DNA of 64,000 nucleotides, taken from the NCBI RefSeq assembly GCF_051401765.1, contig NC_135064.1:20496001-20560000 (forward strand), written 5' to 3'. A model generated the notes under the pieces. It ran no database searches. It was not told the origin of the DNA and saw only the letters and a list, made by a program, of their open reading frames with translations. Shown here in pieces: positions 49,841-60,960 of this stretch (position 1 is the stretch's first letter; each line of letters opens with the position of its first letter). The translations under genes were made by a program, and so were the position numbers. The stretch is from Calliopsis andreniformis. Its lineage: Eukaryota > Arthropoda > Insecta > Hymenoptera > Andrenidae.

Positions 49841-50031
49841 AAATGTTCCAGTAAGGGAACAATAAAAAAGGCTCCATGACCCGACACTCTGAACTACATC
49901 CCAGTAACTAAACACTATGTTATAGCACAATTTTTTGCATTGAATTAAGTACATTAGAATTTAAGCTTGAGATTAAATACAATTAATGTTAGTGTTCAGG
50001 TACTGGAACATAGTCAGCTACTGGAACGTTT
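49841..50031. mobile_element. Inverted-repeat element (AAATGTTCCAGTA ends)
   Basis: The left end AAATGTTCCAGTA and reverse-complemented right end AAACGTTCCAGTA match at 12 of 13 positions across 191 bp. Internal segments CCGACACTCTGAAC (inverted) and GTTCAGGTACTGGAACAT recur at 61221-61256 and 4823-4865, so it belongs to a dispersed family. Confidence 0.55.
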
Positions 50032-50399
50032 ACCTTACTAAAGCTGCGAAACTTCAAATGCCAATACCTCAAAAACAAAAATACATGAGTTAGGTCATTT
50101 TACTTTAGAACTGCATATATCTATATCTGTTATAGATTATACGTTATTGATGACAAGATAAGGATCTTAGCCCTCAGTTTACTCACTAGCCAAATAAGCT
50201 AATCTCTCGAGTTTCGACTTCCATCTGACCTAGACCACTTTGCCCTCCAACCACAGATAGAAAAATGAAAAACCATCGACATTGGCCTGTCGCTCTTAAG
50301 TGACCGACAACCTTTATAAACCACCCACGCCATGTACCCCAGTATCATTCGAAGGTACGATAAACAAGGTCGCGTGTACGGAGTCGAAATCGTGCGCGT

Positions 50400-50960
50400 T
50401 GGTCATTCGCGAAATTTACGATTCCCAGTCCCCACCTGGTCCAAGTAAAAAATGACGGTTCACCACCGCGGCGACCTACCTACCCCATGCTCCTCTACAC
50501 GTGCATCGACGCTGTACATGTGCCCGTAGTTTTGTCGTGGGCCGTGGCTCTCGGCGTCCTACCACCCGCAACCGACAGCAGGCCAGGCCAGGGCAGAGTC
50601 TTAGGCCAAGCCAGGCCAGCGAGGAGTCGTGTAAGAAGGGGTTAAGAAACTCTCGAACCAAAGTGCCTACACCGGAAGCAGGGGCCTTGCTTTCTGGGCT
50701 AATAACCCTACACACATCGACGTGCCGCGTCTGCGTGCGCGTACACACGCTTAGAGAGGACACAGCGTAGGAGAGAAGGCGCGAGGGGGAGGAATGAGGT
50801 GCAACTCTGCGGGGAAATGCCGCGAGGTGTGTTGGTGTATACGGACGCTTGAACGTTAAGCGGAATCTCTTATCAGCGACTAAAGCTAGATTTTTATGGC
50901 TAGCTGCGCGTACTCGCGGCGGACCCTGGACTCAGGCTCGAGGATCGGTAGATGTTTCGC
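50400..50960. promoter_or_regulatory. CpG-rich block
   Basis: The block is CpG-dense with short GCCAGGCCAGG-type direct repeats at about 50578-50620. Frames on both strands are unrecognisable. It may be regulatory. Confidence 0.3.
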
Positions 50961-50980
50961 GAGGAAGATTCTTTTGGAAG

Positions 50981-51412
50981 CTAAAACTTTGTTTACGTTG
51001 AGCAACTTAGTGCAACCGAATTGGTCAACCTAGAGTCGATCGAAATTGTTGTTTCCACTTGGTTGAAATGGGGTTTACATGGACTACTTTGATTAACTTC
51101 AGGTTGGTCCATTCGGTAGCCCTCCTGAAAGTACATTGCTGTACCAATATCCTACAAATTTGATTTTAATAAAGTTTGTAGGACTGGTTTTGCAGAAATT
51201 ATCTTAAAAAAATAAGTCGAAACAAGTAGTGATCCTTCCTTGAGGATTACTAGAAACAAGGAAATGTTCCCTCTACATCTTTCTTTCCTCTAAGGCAAAC
51301 AATTGCAACCAAGTTGAAACGATTTCTTGGCTGGAAGTAGCCTATGCGTTTATTTTTGTTTGAACGACTTGATCAGCCAACCAAAAGTTACCTTGTGTAA
51401 ACGCAGCTTTAG
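50981..51412. mobile_element. 432-bp MITE with long inverted ends (TTTACR near termini)
   Basis: The left end CTAAAACTTTGTTTACGTTG and reverse-complemented right end CTAAAGCTGCGTTTACACAA share the terminus. Farther in, GAAATTGTTGTTTCCACTTG GTTG pairs with GAAATCGTTTCAACTTGGTTG from the other side. Small gaps separate the paired blocks. There is no transposase frame. The class is not established; GTTTAC-type subterminal ends recur in non-autonomous insect elements. Confidence 0.65.
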
Positions 51413-53860
51413 AGGACGAAGGTGGTGGCGGGAGATTCGGGAATATGTAAGGGGAGGTGTTAACAGGTGGAAGAGAGTTGGTAACAGGTGGATTTAGGCG
51501 GTAATGGGTGGGGATTTATGGGGATTGTCTGGTCAGATTTTGGTGAATATTTAGAAGGAGTTTTTGCAAGTATAATTCGTACGATTGGATTTGTAGTAAT
51601 AAGTGACAGTGGTGGTAACCTAGATGAAAAGTATCGTAGATCTATTACAGTACAATACTTTAGCTATAGAATATAAATATCAGGGTAATCGATCTGGCAA
51701 GGCATAAATTATAATATATATTGTGTGATAGAGTAATGTGAACACAGTGATTGTTTGAGATTTTCAAAAACGATTTCCATTCTATAGTTACACGAATGTA
51801 AAAACTTATTGAGGGTCAAGTGACACGTTTCTTACTGTAAAATAGACAGCATATTGCGTTTCGACTTAGAACTGATCTCACCAATGAGATATCTTCCAAA
51901 TAAAATGCTCACATTAATTTGTATCGATGACTAGACGTAGTACTGTATAGTAGAGCCTCCATTAAAAGGGTTTCAATTATTTGCAGATTCTTTCGTTCAG
52001 GGTTATTGCCATGCTAATGGTAATACGAGTAGAATAGAATATCGGATTGAGATTTGATTTAATAGTAGGTTTAATAGACTATGATTTAATAGTTGCTTAC
52101 TAAAAATAGTAAAATTTGCCATCAAGATGGTGCTTCAGGTTTCAGTCTCATTTTAAGCTGATTAACCGAGGTCCTACTACAGTTAAGTACTTACAACTGG
52201 AGTAGAAGACTCTATTAGCAATAATGAGATCGATGTATAAAAATTGCTGCTTCTAATCGTAATTCTGTTTTCAATCTTAAACAGACCAGCTGTATAATGG
52301 GAACAGAATGACCAAAGTCCTTAGATTGTGTGCTAATTGTAAATAGATAAATAATTCTGGTTCTTAGTCCTTAGACTAAGCTCACAATCTTTAGATGACT
52401 AATATTGTAAATGAATAAATAATTCTAGCCCTGCACGGTTTGTATTTTAAGATAAAAACTATGACGATACGCAAATTATCTTAAACAAAGTTGAGTCCTT
52501 ATCAAGGGAAAGTCTATTGACTAACAGAACATTATCATTTAACTAGTCATCGAACAACAGCTTCCACGACCGAAAACCCACCAAAATTACATCTCCACCC
52601 AGACATCTATAAATCACTAATCCACCCAAAGGTCACTCCATCCTATTCCCCTCGTGAACCCCTCTTTGCTCTCCTGGAACCCAGTGCATAATTACCGCCC
52701 GTTATCTCCATCAATTCGTGTTTCCATAAAGTGCAAATTCTTGCGGGAATCCTCGTTGCTCGTGAAAAATTAATATCTTTTTTCCCACGGTGTTCTGAAT
52801 AAAGTGGAGGTACGGTTAAATCTCCAATTAAATACAAAATTAACCCGAATAAAGTTTCTATAAATAACACCAGCAACTTTCCACATCTACACGGGAGTCC
52901 TAGTACGCGTCAGGTACTTAATAAAACGAAATTAATTTGTAATTACGTTGACCCGGATGAGGCCCGTTCGTCACATCCGTTTCCATAGAAACATAGAGCA
53001 ACGCCTAAATACGAATGTAGATCTTTTACTTTGAGTGTAAAGACAACGCGGATGAACCATCTACAATGAAACATGTCAAGATTTTGCGGTCTTTAGCTGT
53101 ATTTATTTCATCCAGATTGAACATCCAAAGGGAACAGCGAACCAAGCAGAGCTGGTCTCTTCTATTGTAGAGAAAAGGGACTATTAGAGGAAACTAATTA
53201 ACAAGCGATGTTTTCTTATATACCTTTGACAATTTTTTAAAATAATTCTACAAGATAGAATAGAATAGTTTTTGTTAAATGAATCCCTAAAGAAGTCTTT
53301 TTCATCACTACAGAAAGAATATATATCCCCCTAACACGTTGCACGCCATGTTACCCATATAATCTGAGTAACAATTTTCACAAGACAGCAGAAAACAATA
53401 ACTTACACAATTATGAGTAATAACAATAAGAAGAATTACAGCGACAGCTACTAAAGCAAGAGGTGCACTCTAGGGTAAACGAGAAAATGAATGAAAAACA
53501 ATTTTCTTCTAAGTTGAAATTACTGCCATAGTCATAGAAGATTTTACTAAATTTAATATGACAATCGACAAGTTAAGTTTTGTGTTAAGTTCCAATATCA
53601 ACACCTAAGAACGTCGCAAAGCTGTTCTCCGCAACTCTTCACGAAATCCCTCTATCCCCAGCTCCTCTCGATCGACCAACAGTCATCACCAACTACCAAC
53701 ATCAAACTCCTCGCGGCGAACGCTCAACGACGGTCGTTTAATTGCCAGCGACGGGGGAAACGAAACCCTTATTCGTTATCACGGAAAAACGGTACAGTAT
53801 CCCGTTTTCTACTTCCTCCGGTCTCACGTAACGAATTAAGCACCTGTACGTGGGATTAGA
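51413..53860. other. AT-rich DNA, no gene recognised
   Basis: Nothing coding is recognisable. A local duplication lies at about 52318-52430: TTAGATTGTGTGCTAATTGT, AAATAGATAAATAATTCT is followed about 68 bases later by TTTAGATGACTAATATTGTA, AATGAATAAATAATTCT. Confidence 0.5.
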
Positions 53861-53879
53861 AGGTTTCGGCTGACATGTC

Positions 53880-54079
53880 TCCCTCTTCCCCTCCCACCCT
53901 TTTCCTCTTACTTTATCGCTCTCCCTAATTCCTCTCCCTTTCCCCCCGATCTCTTTGTCCTTCCCTGTGCCCCTTCCCTCTGACCCCCACCCACTCCCAC
54001 ATTTTGCTGCTTACTCTCTCTCTCTCTCTCGCTCTCTGTCGATCTTTCTATACCTTCTTTCTCGATCTTTTTCTCTCTG

Positions 54080-54115
<36 letters not shown>

Positions 54116-54125
54116 CCTCCGTTTC
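53880..54125. repeat. Pyrimidine-rich tract with (TC)n runs
   Basis: About 240 bases are pyrimidine-rich on the plus strand and end in (TC)n runs at 54014-54039 and 54082-54120. The Ser/Leu and Arg/Glu frames over it are repeat translations. Confidence 0.85.
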
Positions 54126-54229
54126 CCGTAGTCGCTTGACACATTCGCGCAGAGAAAATGCAGCGAGCTCTCTCGCAGCATGTATATATAGGAAGGGAAC
54201 GGATGTCTGGTGTGTAAGGAACCGCTAAA

Positions 54230-54850
54230 ATGGTGTTCGCTCTTATCCGAAGATCTAGAGCGGCGATGCGAAGAGAGGCACGCGGAGAGCTATACGTAAG
54301 GTAAAAGGGGGCTCATGACTGGTTGGTCGGTCGGTCGGTTCGTTCGTTCGTTCGTTCGTTCCTTCGTCGTTGTTGTTGGCTGTCTGGTTGGGTTGGTTAG
54401 TGCCGTTACCAGAAAGAGGCCACCTAGGTTTGCAACCAGCCGAGTTAAACTTTCTTCGTAATGAGACACCAGCCACGAAATGACAAACGTAATTAAAGCA
54501 GACGTACACCCGAGGGGTCAGGGATCCCTGCCCCTAGCCTCTCTCCCCCCCTCTTCCTCGTCGTCTTCCTCTTTTGCCATAAGGGAAAGAACGAGACACG
54601 CTTGTCGACCGGCAATTTTCACAATGAGAAACGCAACGTTCCCTGTTTTGCTTGTCACTGTGAGCACTGCTGGTGGAATGTCTCGGGGATTGAAACTCTT
54701 GGATCGTTCGGATGCTTGTGCCAGTCATTTTGGGATCGCGATGATGTCGCTCTGTTATTCGTCACGGTGTCCTCCTAATTTTATCTGGGCCGAGGATCAG
54801 CTCGTTTCGTTGATGCAGTTTAATCGACTGTTGTCTCTGTGAGCTGCGGT
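54230..54850. other. CpG-rich block with GGTC/GTTC tetranucleotide array
   Basis: A tetranucleotide array (GGTCGGTCGGTC passing into GTTCGTTCGTTC) lies at about 54322-54363 and is followed by TTGTTGTTGG. The 120-codon plus-strand frame at 54480-54842 has a poly-Ser stretch and no known domain, and I do not call it. Confidence 0.5.
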
Positions 54851-57800
54851 TGGCTTCGTGAGAGGGAGAGTTGAGGGATGTGACAGGTTCCAGCGTTTGG
54901 TATCGTTGTAAGAAGTTATACTAGATGGTAGGTGAAGTAAAAAATTAGGGTCGTCGTGTTGTAGAAATTATGCTTAGTAGTTTATCGATTTTTGTAGGTA
55001 TTTAGTCCAGTGTCGTGGTCTTAAATCCAGTCGCCATCTTCTTGCATGGGTGGAAGCTTAGCGAGAAATCAAGCAGCGGATATAGTGGTGTACAAATACA
55101 GTAGGATGGTCCTTTATCAGTGTGCGTATTTCCTACGTAGCAGGAAACCAGGATTGTCTAAATGATGTAGCGAAATTTGGAGCCACGGGCGATGTGGAAC
55201 CTTTCCAGACAGCCAGAGGTCCCACCTTGCCCTGCTTTACATCTCCTCTTAACACAACAATGGAAACGCAATGGTACAACACATTTCACTTTTTCGCAAC
55301 GTGTGTACCAGGGAAGCCTAAAAGTATTGCGCGATTTCCTACGTTTTGCTGCGGGAGAATTCGCCTCGTAGACACAATGTAAGATTGGGTTTGACCGTGT
55401 ACCGTAAAACAGTAATTATCATCTTTCGAAACGTGTTCGCGTCTTTCCAGGAACGTCGGCCCCTTACTTTTGCAAAAAATGGAGTAATCTGTGCTCCGAT
55501 GATGGTATCGCTTTTTATGGGTTCTGGATTAATTCAACGCACTTGCAGTAATGTCAGTTTGTAGGTACTTTTATGTGTTGAGGAGAGTATTTCATTTCTA
55601 ATTCTTTTATGTAACTATATTCGAATGTAGAGTCAGTATACATACAGGTTGATGCAAATCAAGGCAAAATTTGTCTCATTTCAAGGAATAATTCAGGATA
55701 TACCATGTATCTAGATATAGATACATGTAGAAATATGTAGAAATATTCATCGTTTCTTACTATTTCAATAACGTATCAATGCTAATATCTAATACAGAAC
55801 TAGCAACAAAAATATATAAACTATAAGACGCGTTATAAAGTCTGAAATTCGAAACGAATCCCTTTTAAAGTTTCTTTCATGTGACTCCACTTATAAGAAT
55901 TCAAATCTGCATAAATATTTGCAGTCTCCTCATAAATTCTATCCCATAACTCACACCTTCTCTAGACTTCCAAATATGTAATTCCCAATTTCTCTAAATT
56001 ACAGTCTGTCTATAGAAAACAAAAGAAATCTGTCTGATTAGCTACCCCAACAATCTACTTCTGTAAGAAACTCTGCTTACAACTCCTCTAGAGTCCCAAA
56101 TAATTTCCAATATCTCTAACTTACTACTGGTCTGCAAAAAAATCGTCCATGTATGGGAGCCATCGTCTACGAGTCCTACCGAAGATGTCACCACATTTGC
56201 ATATGTACTGTTATGTACCTAATACTCTTCAGAACAGTTCCCCCATTTCTCCAACCTCCACCACTTGATCCCCCATCCCCATGACCCGGAATAATTCGAC
56301 TGTACAGTAGATAAGGTTCATCGATTCGATCAACTCGATCGTATGGAGGCCATCTGCAGCAATGGCCGCGGTGGCTCGATAAGACGCGCGAAATGCCGAA
56401 CCTTATTTATCGTCAGCCGCGTTCCTGCGTGTGGAACACCGTGCCGTGGCTTCCACGCGAACCCAGCTGAATACTTTTCTGTGATTCCAGCCATCCCGAA
56501 GCCACGGGACCACGTTACATTCCACCTTCGATCTTCCAACAATCTCGCCGGTCCTCGACGAGAAACAAGCGGCACCCATCTCTACCCATGGGTGTATATT
56601 CACGCGCCGCAGGAGCTCGCATAAAACTGCTCCCGAGTTTGGTGGGGTCAGAGATCACGTTACCAGCCGATAAAGATCTCACGTGAGTGATTGTCGATGA
56701 TATTTCACTTAAGGGATCGTCAAAGTCCGCCGCGCGCACGGCTCGATACCAGGAATTTCTCCTTTCTTGCACCAACCCCTTCGCTCTGCTCTTTCTACTC
56801 CACTTGCTCCGCGAGCGTCGCGCTACTTTGCATCTTATAGCGGTACTGTGGTATGCAAAAGTGAAGGACCATGATATTTTTCTATGATACATTCTGTTTC
56901 GTTGTGCATAGGTAAAAATGCTGAGCTGAAGTTATTGAAGTCTCTTGTAGAATTTACATCTCTTGTAGAGTTTGTTAATTCTATAATGGTTATAATAAGT
57001 TCTACAAAAGTCTACCCTGTTTGAATCTACTTGAGAGACTTTTGCTAGATCTCTGGACTCAATACTTTAGCGAGTCACTGTATATATTTGCTAAACGTAT
57101 TGTAAAGCAAGATTAGATGGCAAACGAGAACGGTGATTAGTCAAACCGATTGCTATGCTATTAATCTCTGTAGCAATTCGTTAGAGAGAGCGCAGCGCGC
57201 TTTCAAGTAGCTGCACGACAAGTAGATTGAGATATATGTATACAGACGTGTCTGTTTAATAGCCAGGGGTCTGGGACTCTGTTTTATGAACAATATTCAG
57301 GATGTAGAGAAGATATAATCCCAATTACCCATATTTAAAGTCAATTTTTTCAAAAATTGAATCAAACGCTGAATCATGTATCAGAAAACACACAGGTACC
57401 CAAAACTACCTTATGCTTCCTCTAATCTCTCCAATGCACTTGTAACAATTTACGTTTCGGTGGTGCCACCTATTGTAAATTACATGAAAATGCAACAACG
57501 TTCACTCACAGTTCCGCAACACTTGGCACGCGGAAACTTGCGCGTCACTACGCCACTTCTTTCTGATTTTTCTTGTTTCGTCGTCTCTCTCTCTCTCTCT
57601 CTCGTGCCGAGTGTTCGCCGTACCGTTTAATTAACTAAACATAGCATAGGTCGATAAACGGCACGTATCGGCCATAAACTTATTACCGCTTTCGACGCTG
57701 CTGATAACACTCTATCGTTACTGGTTTTTTACCCACTGTTATGTCAGCAGCCTCGTTCGAAAGCACCTTCACGCCTACGTTTCCCTGCGTACACCAAAGA

Positions 57801-58620
57801 AAGGAGAGGTGCACGCACGATAAGTATCCATACATCTACACGCACTCGTGTGGGTATATAAAGTATACTAAAAAAATTGTTGATTTGCTAAATGGTTAAA
57901 TGATCAACAATTTTTAAGGATACCAAATTTTGAACTTAAAAAATTCCTAAAAAATTCAGTCTCCTTAATGGTAGGTACTACTTTCCTAGTATGTAAATCA
58001 GAAGTATCTAGAAAGTGAAATAAGTGTCTAGATAGGTACGATTTCCCTAGTCGTATATCAGAAAATTCATACTACTATAAATGAGTCGTGTACTATAAAA
58101 ATAAGGCAACTCCATTTTCTTCATTAATGAGACATTTAAAATTTCGAGATTTACATGATTCAATAAAACCTAGAACACCATGAAATCAATTCTTTTTCTC
58201 CAAAAATGAAGTTACCCCCTTTTCGCAATAAACAACTCAAGTGTTCACAGTCCAATTTAAATTATATTTTCAGAAAACATTACAAGACCAAGTACCTATT
58301 ATACATCATTGTTCGTTCCAAGACATAAAACTGCTTTCCCATAGTGTGGGAACACCAGCAGGAACAAGTAGCAATACCGCCTGACATTGATACCTCTCCC
58401 AAGAATTTATTAACAGACATTTCCCCCGTGTATGTAAAAGCACGCGGCATTAGAGCCATGGTCCGCGGGTTGAGTCAATCCCGTATGACGCAATTTCAAT
58501 CGCATCTGGCTAAAACCGGCGAGCCTCGATGCCCGCAACACCTACGGCCATTAATAATCCCAACCGGAGGCCTTTACCACGTGGGTTTCCTCCGTACGAC
58601 TACGAACGACCATTTCTAGA
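54851..58620. other. Mixed AT-rich DNA, no gene recognised
   Basis: CpG-richer patches are at 56320-56830 and 57520-57840, with a TC run at 57583-57603. No exon, RNA gene or repeat family member was recognised. Confidence 0.5.
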
Positions 58621-59310
58621 GGCACGTTAAAATCGCGGCTTCTGTGTGCGTAATGCAGTGGATGCGTCTCGGCCGTTGGTTGTCGGACTGTGACTCGATT
58701 TCGCGACCGCAAACTCTCGAGAAATATATCTCTCCCGATTTCCTTCCTTCTCGTGCCCGCTCCCTATCCCTTCTCGCTTCTTTTTCTTCGCCAAACGTTG
58801 CTCCCTATCTCATTCCCCCATGCGGACCCGCCGATCGTCCCCCTCTCTCTTCCCTGGTCCCCCTTCTCCCCACCCCCTTCGCCGACTCTCCCCCCTTCTC
58901 CTCCCCGTCTCACCAATGAGACAGGGAGATAGCAGGCCCCGTCGCGGAGACAACATAAAGATTTAAGACTCCGAGATGCGCCAATAAACATGCTGCGGCC
59001 GTGCAGTCAGCCTGCGCTTCTCCACTGCGTTCGCTTCTGTTCCGTTTCATTCGGTTCCGCTCCGATCCGTTCCGTTCTCTGTTCTGTTCTGCCCCGTTCT
59101 GCCCGTGTTCTGTTTCGCAGCCACGGGGGAACCCCTCCGGGGGACCGCGTCTATGTGCCTGTTCTGCGCGCGTGTGCGCACGCGAAGAGCGCCGACGTAC
59201 ACGCGGATGCAGGTTGGGCCCCCGAAGCATGCACGTGGTGCCACTGCACGGGCTGCGTAACGTGCTTTCGAAAAGTGTCTCGATGCGTATGCAGATATGC
59301 AGCTTAGCAT
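58620..59310. promoter_or_regulatory. CpG- and C-rich block
   Basis: A strongly C-rich plus strand (58740-58910) is followed by TTCCGTTCYG-type short repeats (59030-59110) and CpG-dense DNA. ORFs on both strands are Arg/Ser/Pro-rich low complexity. It may be regulatory; no gene is supported. Confidence 0.3.
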
Positions 59311-59588
59311 GAATAGTATCTAGATCCGGCGGTGGATAAAGCCGAAGCGATACCGCCGTATCCGAGCATCCAGGGAGCCTGGATTTCTAGAAACGCGCCA
59401 ACACCGGAAGAGGAGGCATTCTCCTCGCCCGGTGTGGACTCGGGGACTGTGGGAGGTAGAAATATGTATAATCAGCGGGGCCTTTCGGTTCATTACTCCC
59501 CAATCAAAAGTCTTCACACGTACTACTGTCAATCTACTATACGAACCCCTCGATAAAGGTACCTACGAACATGCGAGACTTTGGGAAA

Positions 59589-60070
59589 TTTCTTTCAAAA
59601 GAACCTAGGGGGCCTCAAATCTCACATGTTAAAATAAAGCCCTTTTACAGATGTACATATTCATTAACATGGCTAGTGTCCTTAAACGTATCATCCCTCA
59701 TCTTACCCCCTCATTTCCTCCCATAGCAAAATGTTGAAAAATTTCATCCAGAAGGACTCCGAGAGCCTCAAATCTCCTTGTCAAGTGTTAAAGACAGAGT
59801 CTTCCTACAGATATATATATTCATTAACATCACCAGTATCCTTAAACGAATCCTCCCTTGCTCACCCTCTCCCTCATTTCTTTCCTCTCAAGACAAAGAC
59901 ACTAATGGTTCCAATGACAGCGAAACTCTGGATTTCTTCCAAAAGGACCCAGAGAGCCTCAAATCTCAGGTGTTAAAGACAAAGCCCTCCTACAGATATA
60001 CATATTCATTAACATCGCCAGTGTCCTTAAACGAACCCGCCTCCCTCCCTCATTTCCTTCCTCCCACGAC
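59589..60070 (+). repeat. Diverged tandem repeat, three copies, spacing 153 and 191 bp
   Basis: The core GCCTCAAATCTC recurs at 59612, 59765 and 59956. After it, each copy carries GTTAAA(G/A), ACAGATRTAYATATTCATTA then ACAT, and GTRTCCTTAAACG followed by a CCTC-rich tail ending CTCATTTC. The second interval is longer because of about 40 extra bases (ATGGTTCCAATGACAGCG region). Confidence 0.85.
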
Positions 60071-60960
60071 AAAGTCAGTGGCGGTTCGAGATACGCCGGA
60101 GACATCTCCGAAGTGATCTACGACCCCTACCCGATGCCGATGCGTCGAGTAGGAAGAGAGGCCTTCCGGATAACGAGACAGAAGTACACCTGCCGCGTTG
60201 GTAGCGGAGGCAGGACACGGTGGAAAGTTTTCAATGCGGAGGACGGTGGTACGGTCGCAAAAGTAGTAGATCGGGGGACGTTGGTCGGGCAAGCGGCAAG
60301 GGAAGCCGAACGTCGGGCCCGTTGCCTCTGGTACTGCCTCCGCTTCTGCCCTGTTGCTACTGCCGTCGGAGGGACCCTCCTCCTACTTTCGCCTGTCCTC
60401 TCGCTCTCCCGGGACCCTCTTATTTATTCCTCTCTCTGTCGCTGCCTCCCTTTCTTCTCCGACTTCTTCTTTATTTCTGTCCTTTTGCCCGTTTTCTGCT
60501 TCCGCAAACGACAGCCGCTTATTTATACCCCGTCTTTGCATCGCGCGCGCGAGAGGAGGCGAGCCGAGGGCGCTTTCGCGTTTTACTCGCTACTGCCGTT
60601 CCTCCGGCCGCTTCTGTGTTCCCTTCCCGACCGATACCCCTCGACCCTACCAACCCTTCTCGGGGCCCTGCTCCGTTTCGCCCGTGCCGTGGCCGCTCCA
60701 CGACCGCCCGACTCTATGTATGCACGCCTGTACACACCGACAGCGAAAACATCAACGGCCGAGGCACTTTGCTCGCCGGACACCGTGAGATGCGCTCCCC
60801 GATGCGAAAGGCAATTCCGCGACTGCATCACCTGTCAACGCCGGATCACGTTCCAGCAGGTCTATATTACATGTGGACGATGCCCACTTCTGGTAATCGC
60901 TACCAAACTCGGAATCGACGCTAATTCGTCCATCGAGATATTTATGACGGCTACTTTTTT
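60071..60960. other. CpG-rich block with a long unassigned plus-strand frame
   Basis: A plus-strand frame stays open to 61105 (about 330 codons from a GTG at 60113; first ATG at 60131). Its middle is a Leu/Pro/Ser-rich hydrophobic stretch coinciding with C/T-rich DNA, and two other frames are open over much of the same DNA. No domain is recognised. I regard it as a composition effect of a CpG/pyrimidine-rich block; it could still be a fast-evolving or lncRNA-borne frame. Confidence 0.3.
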
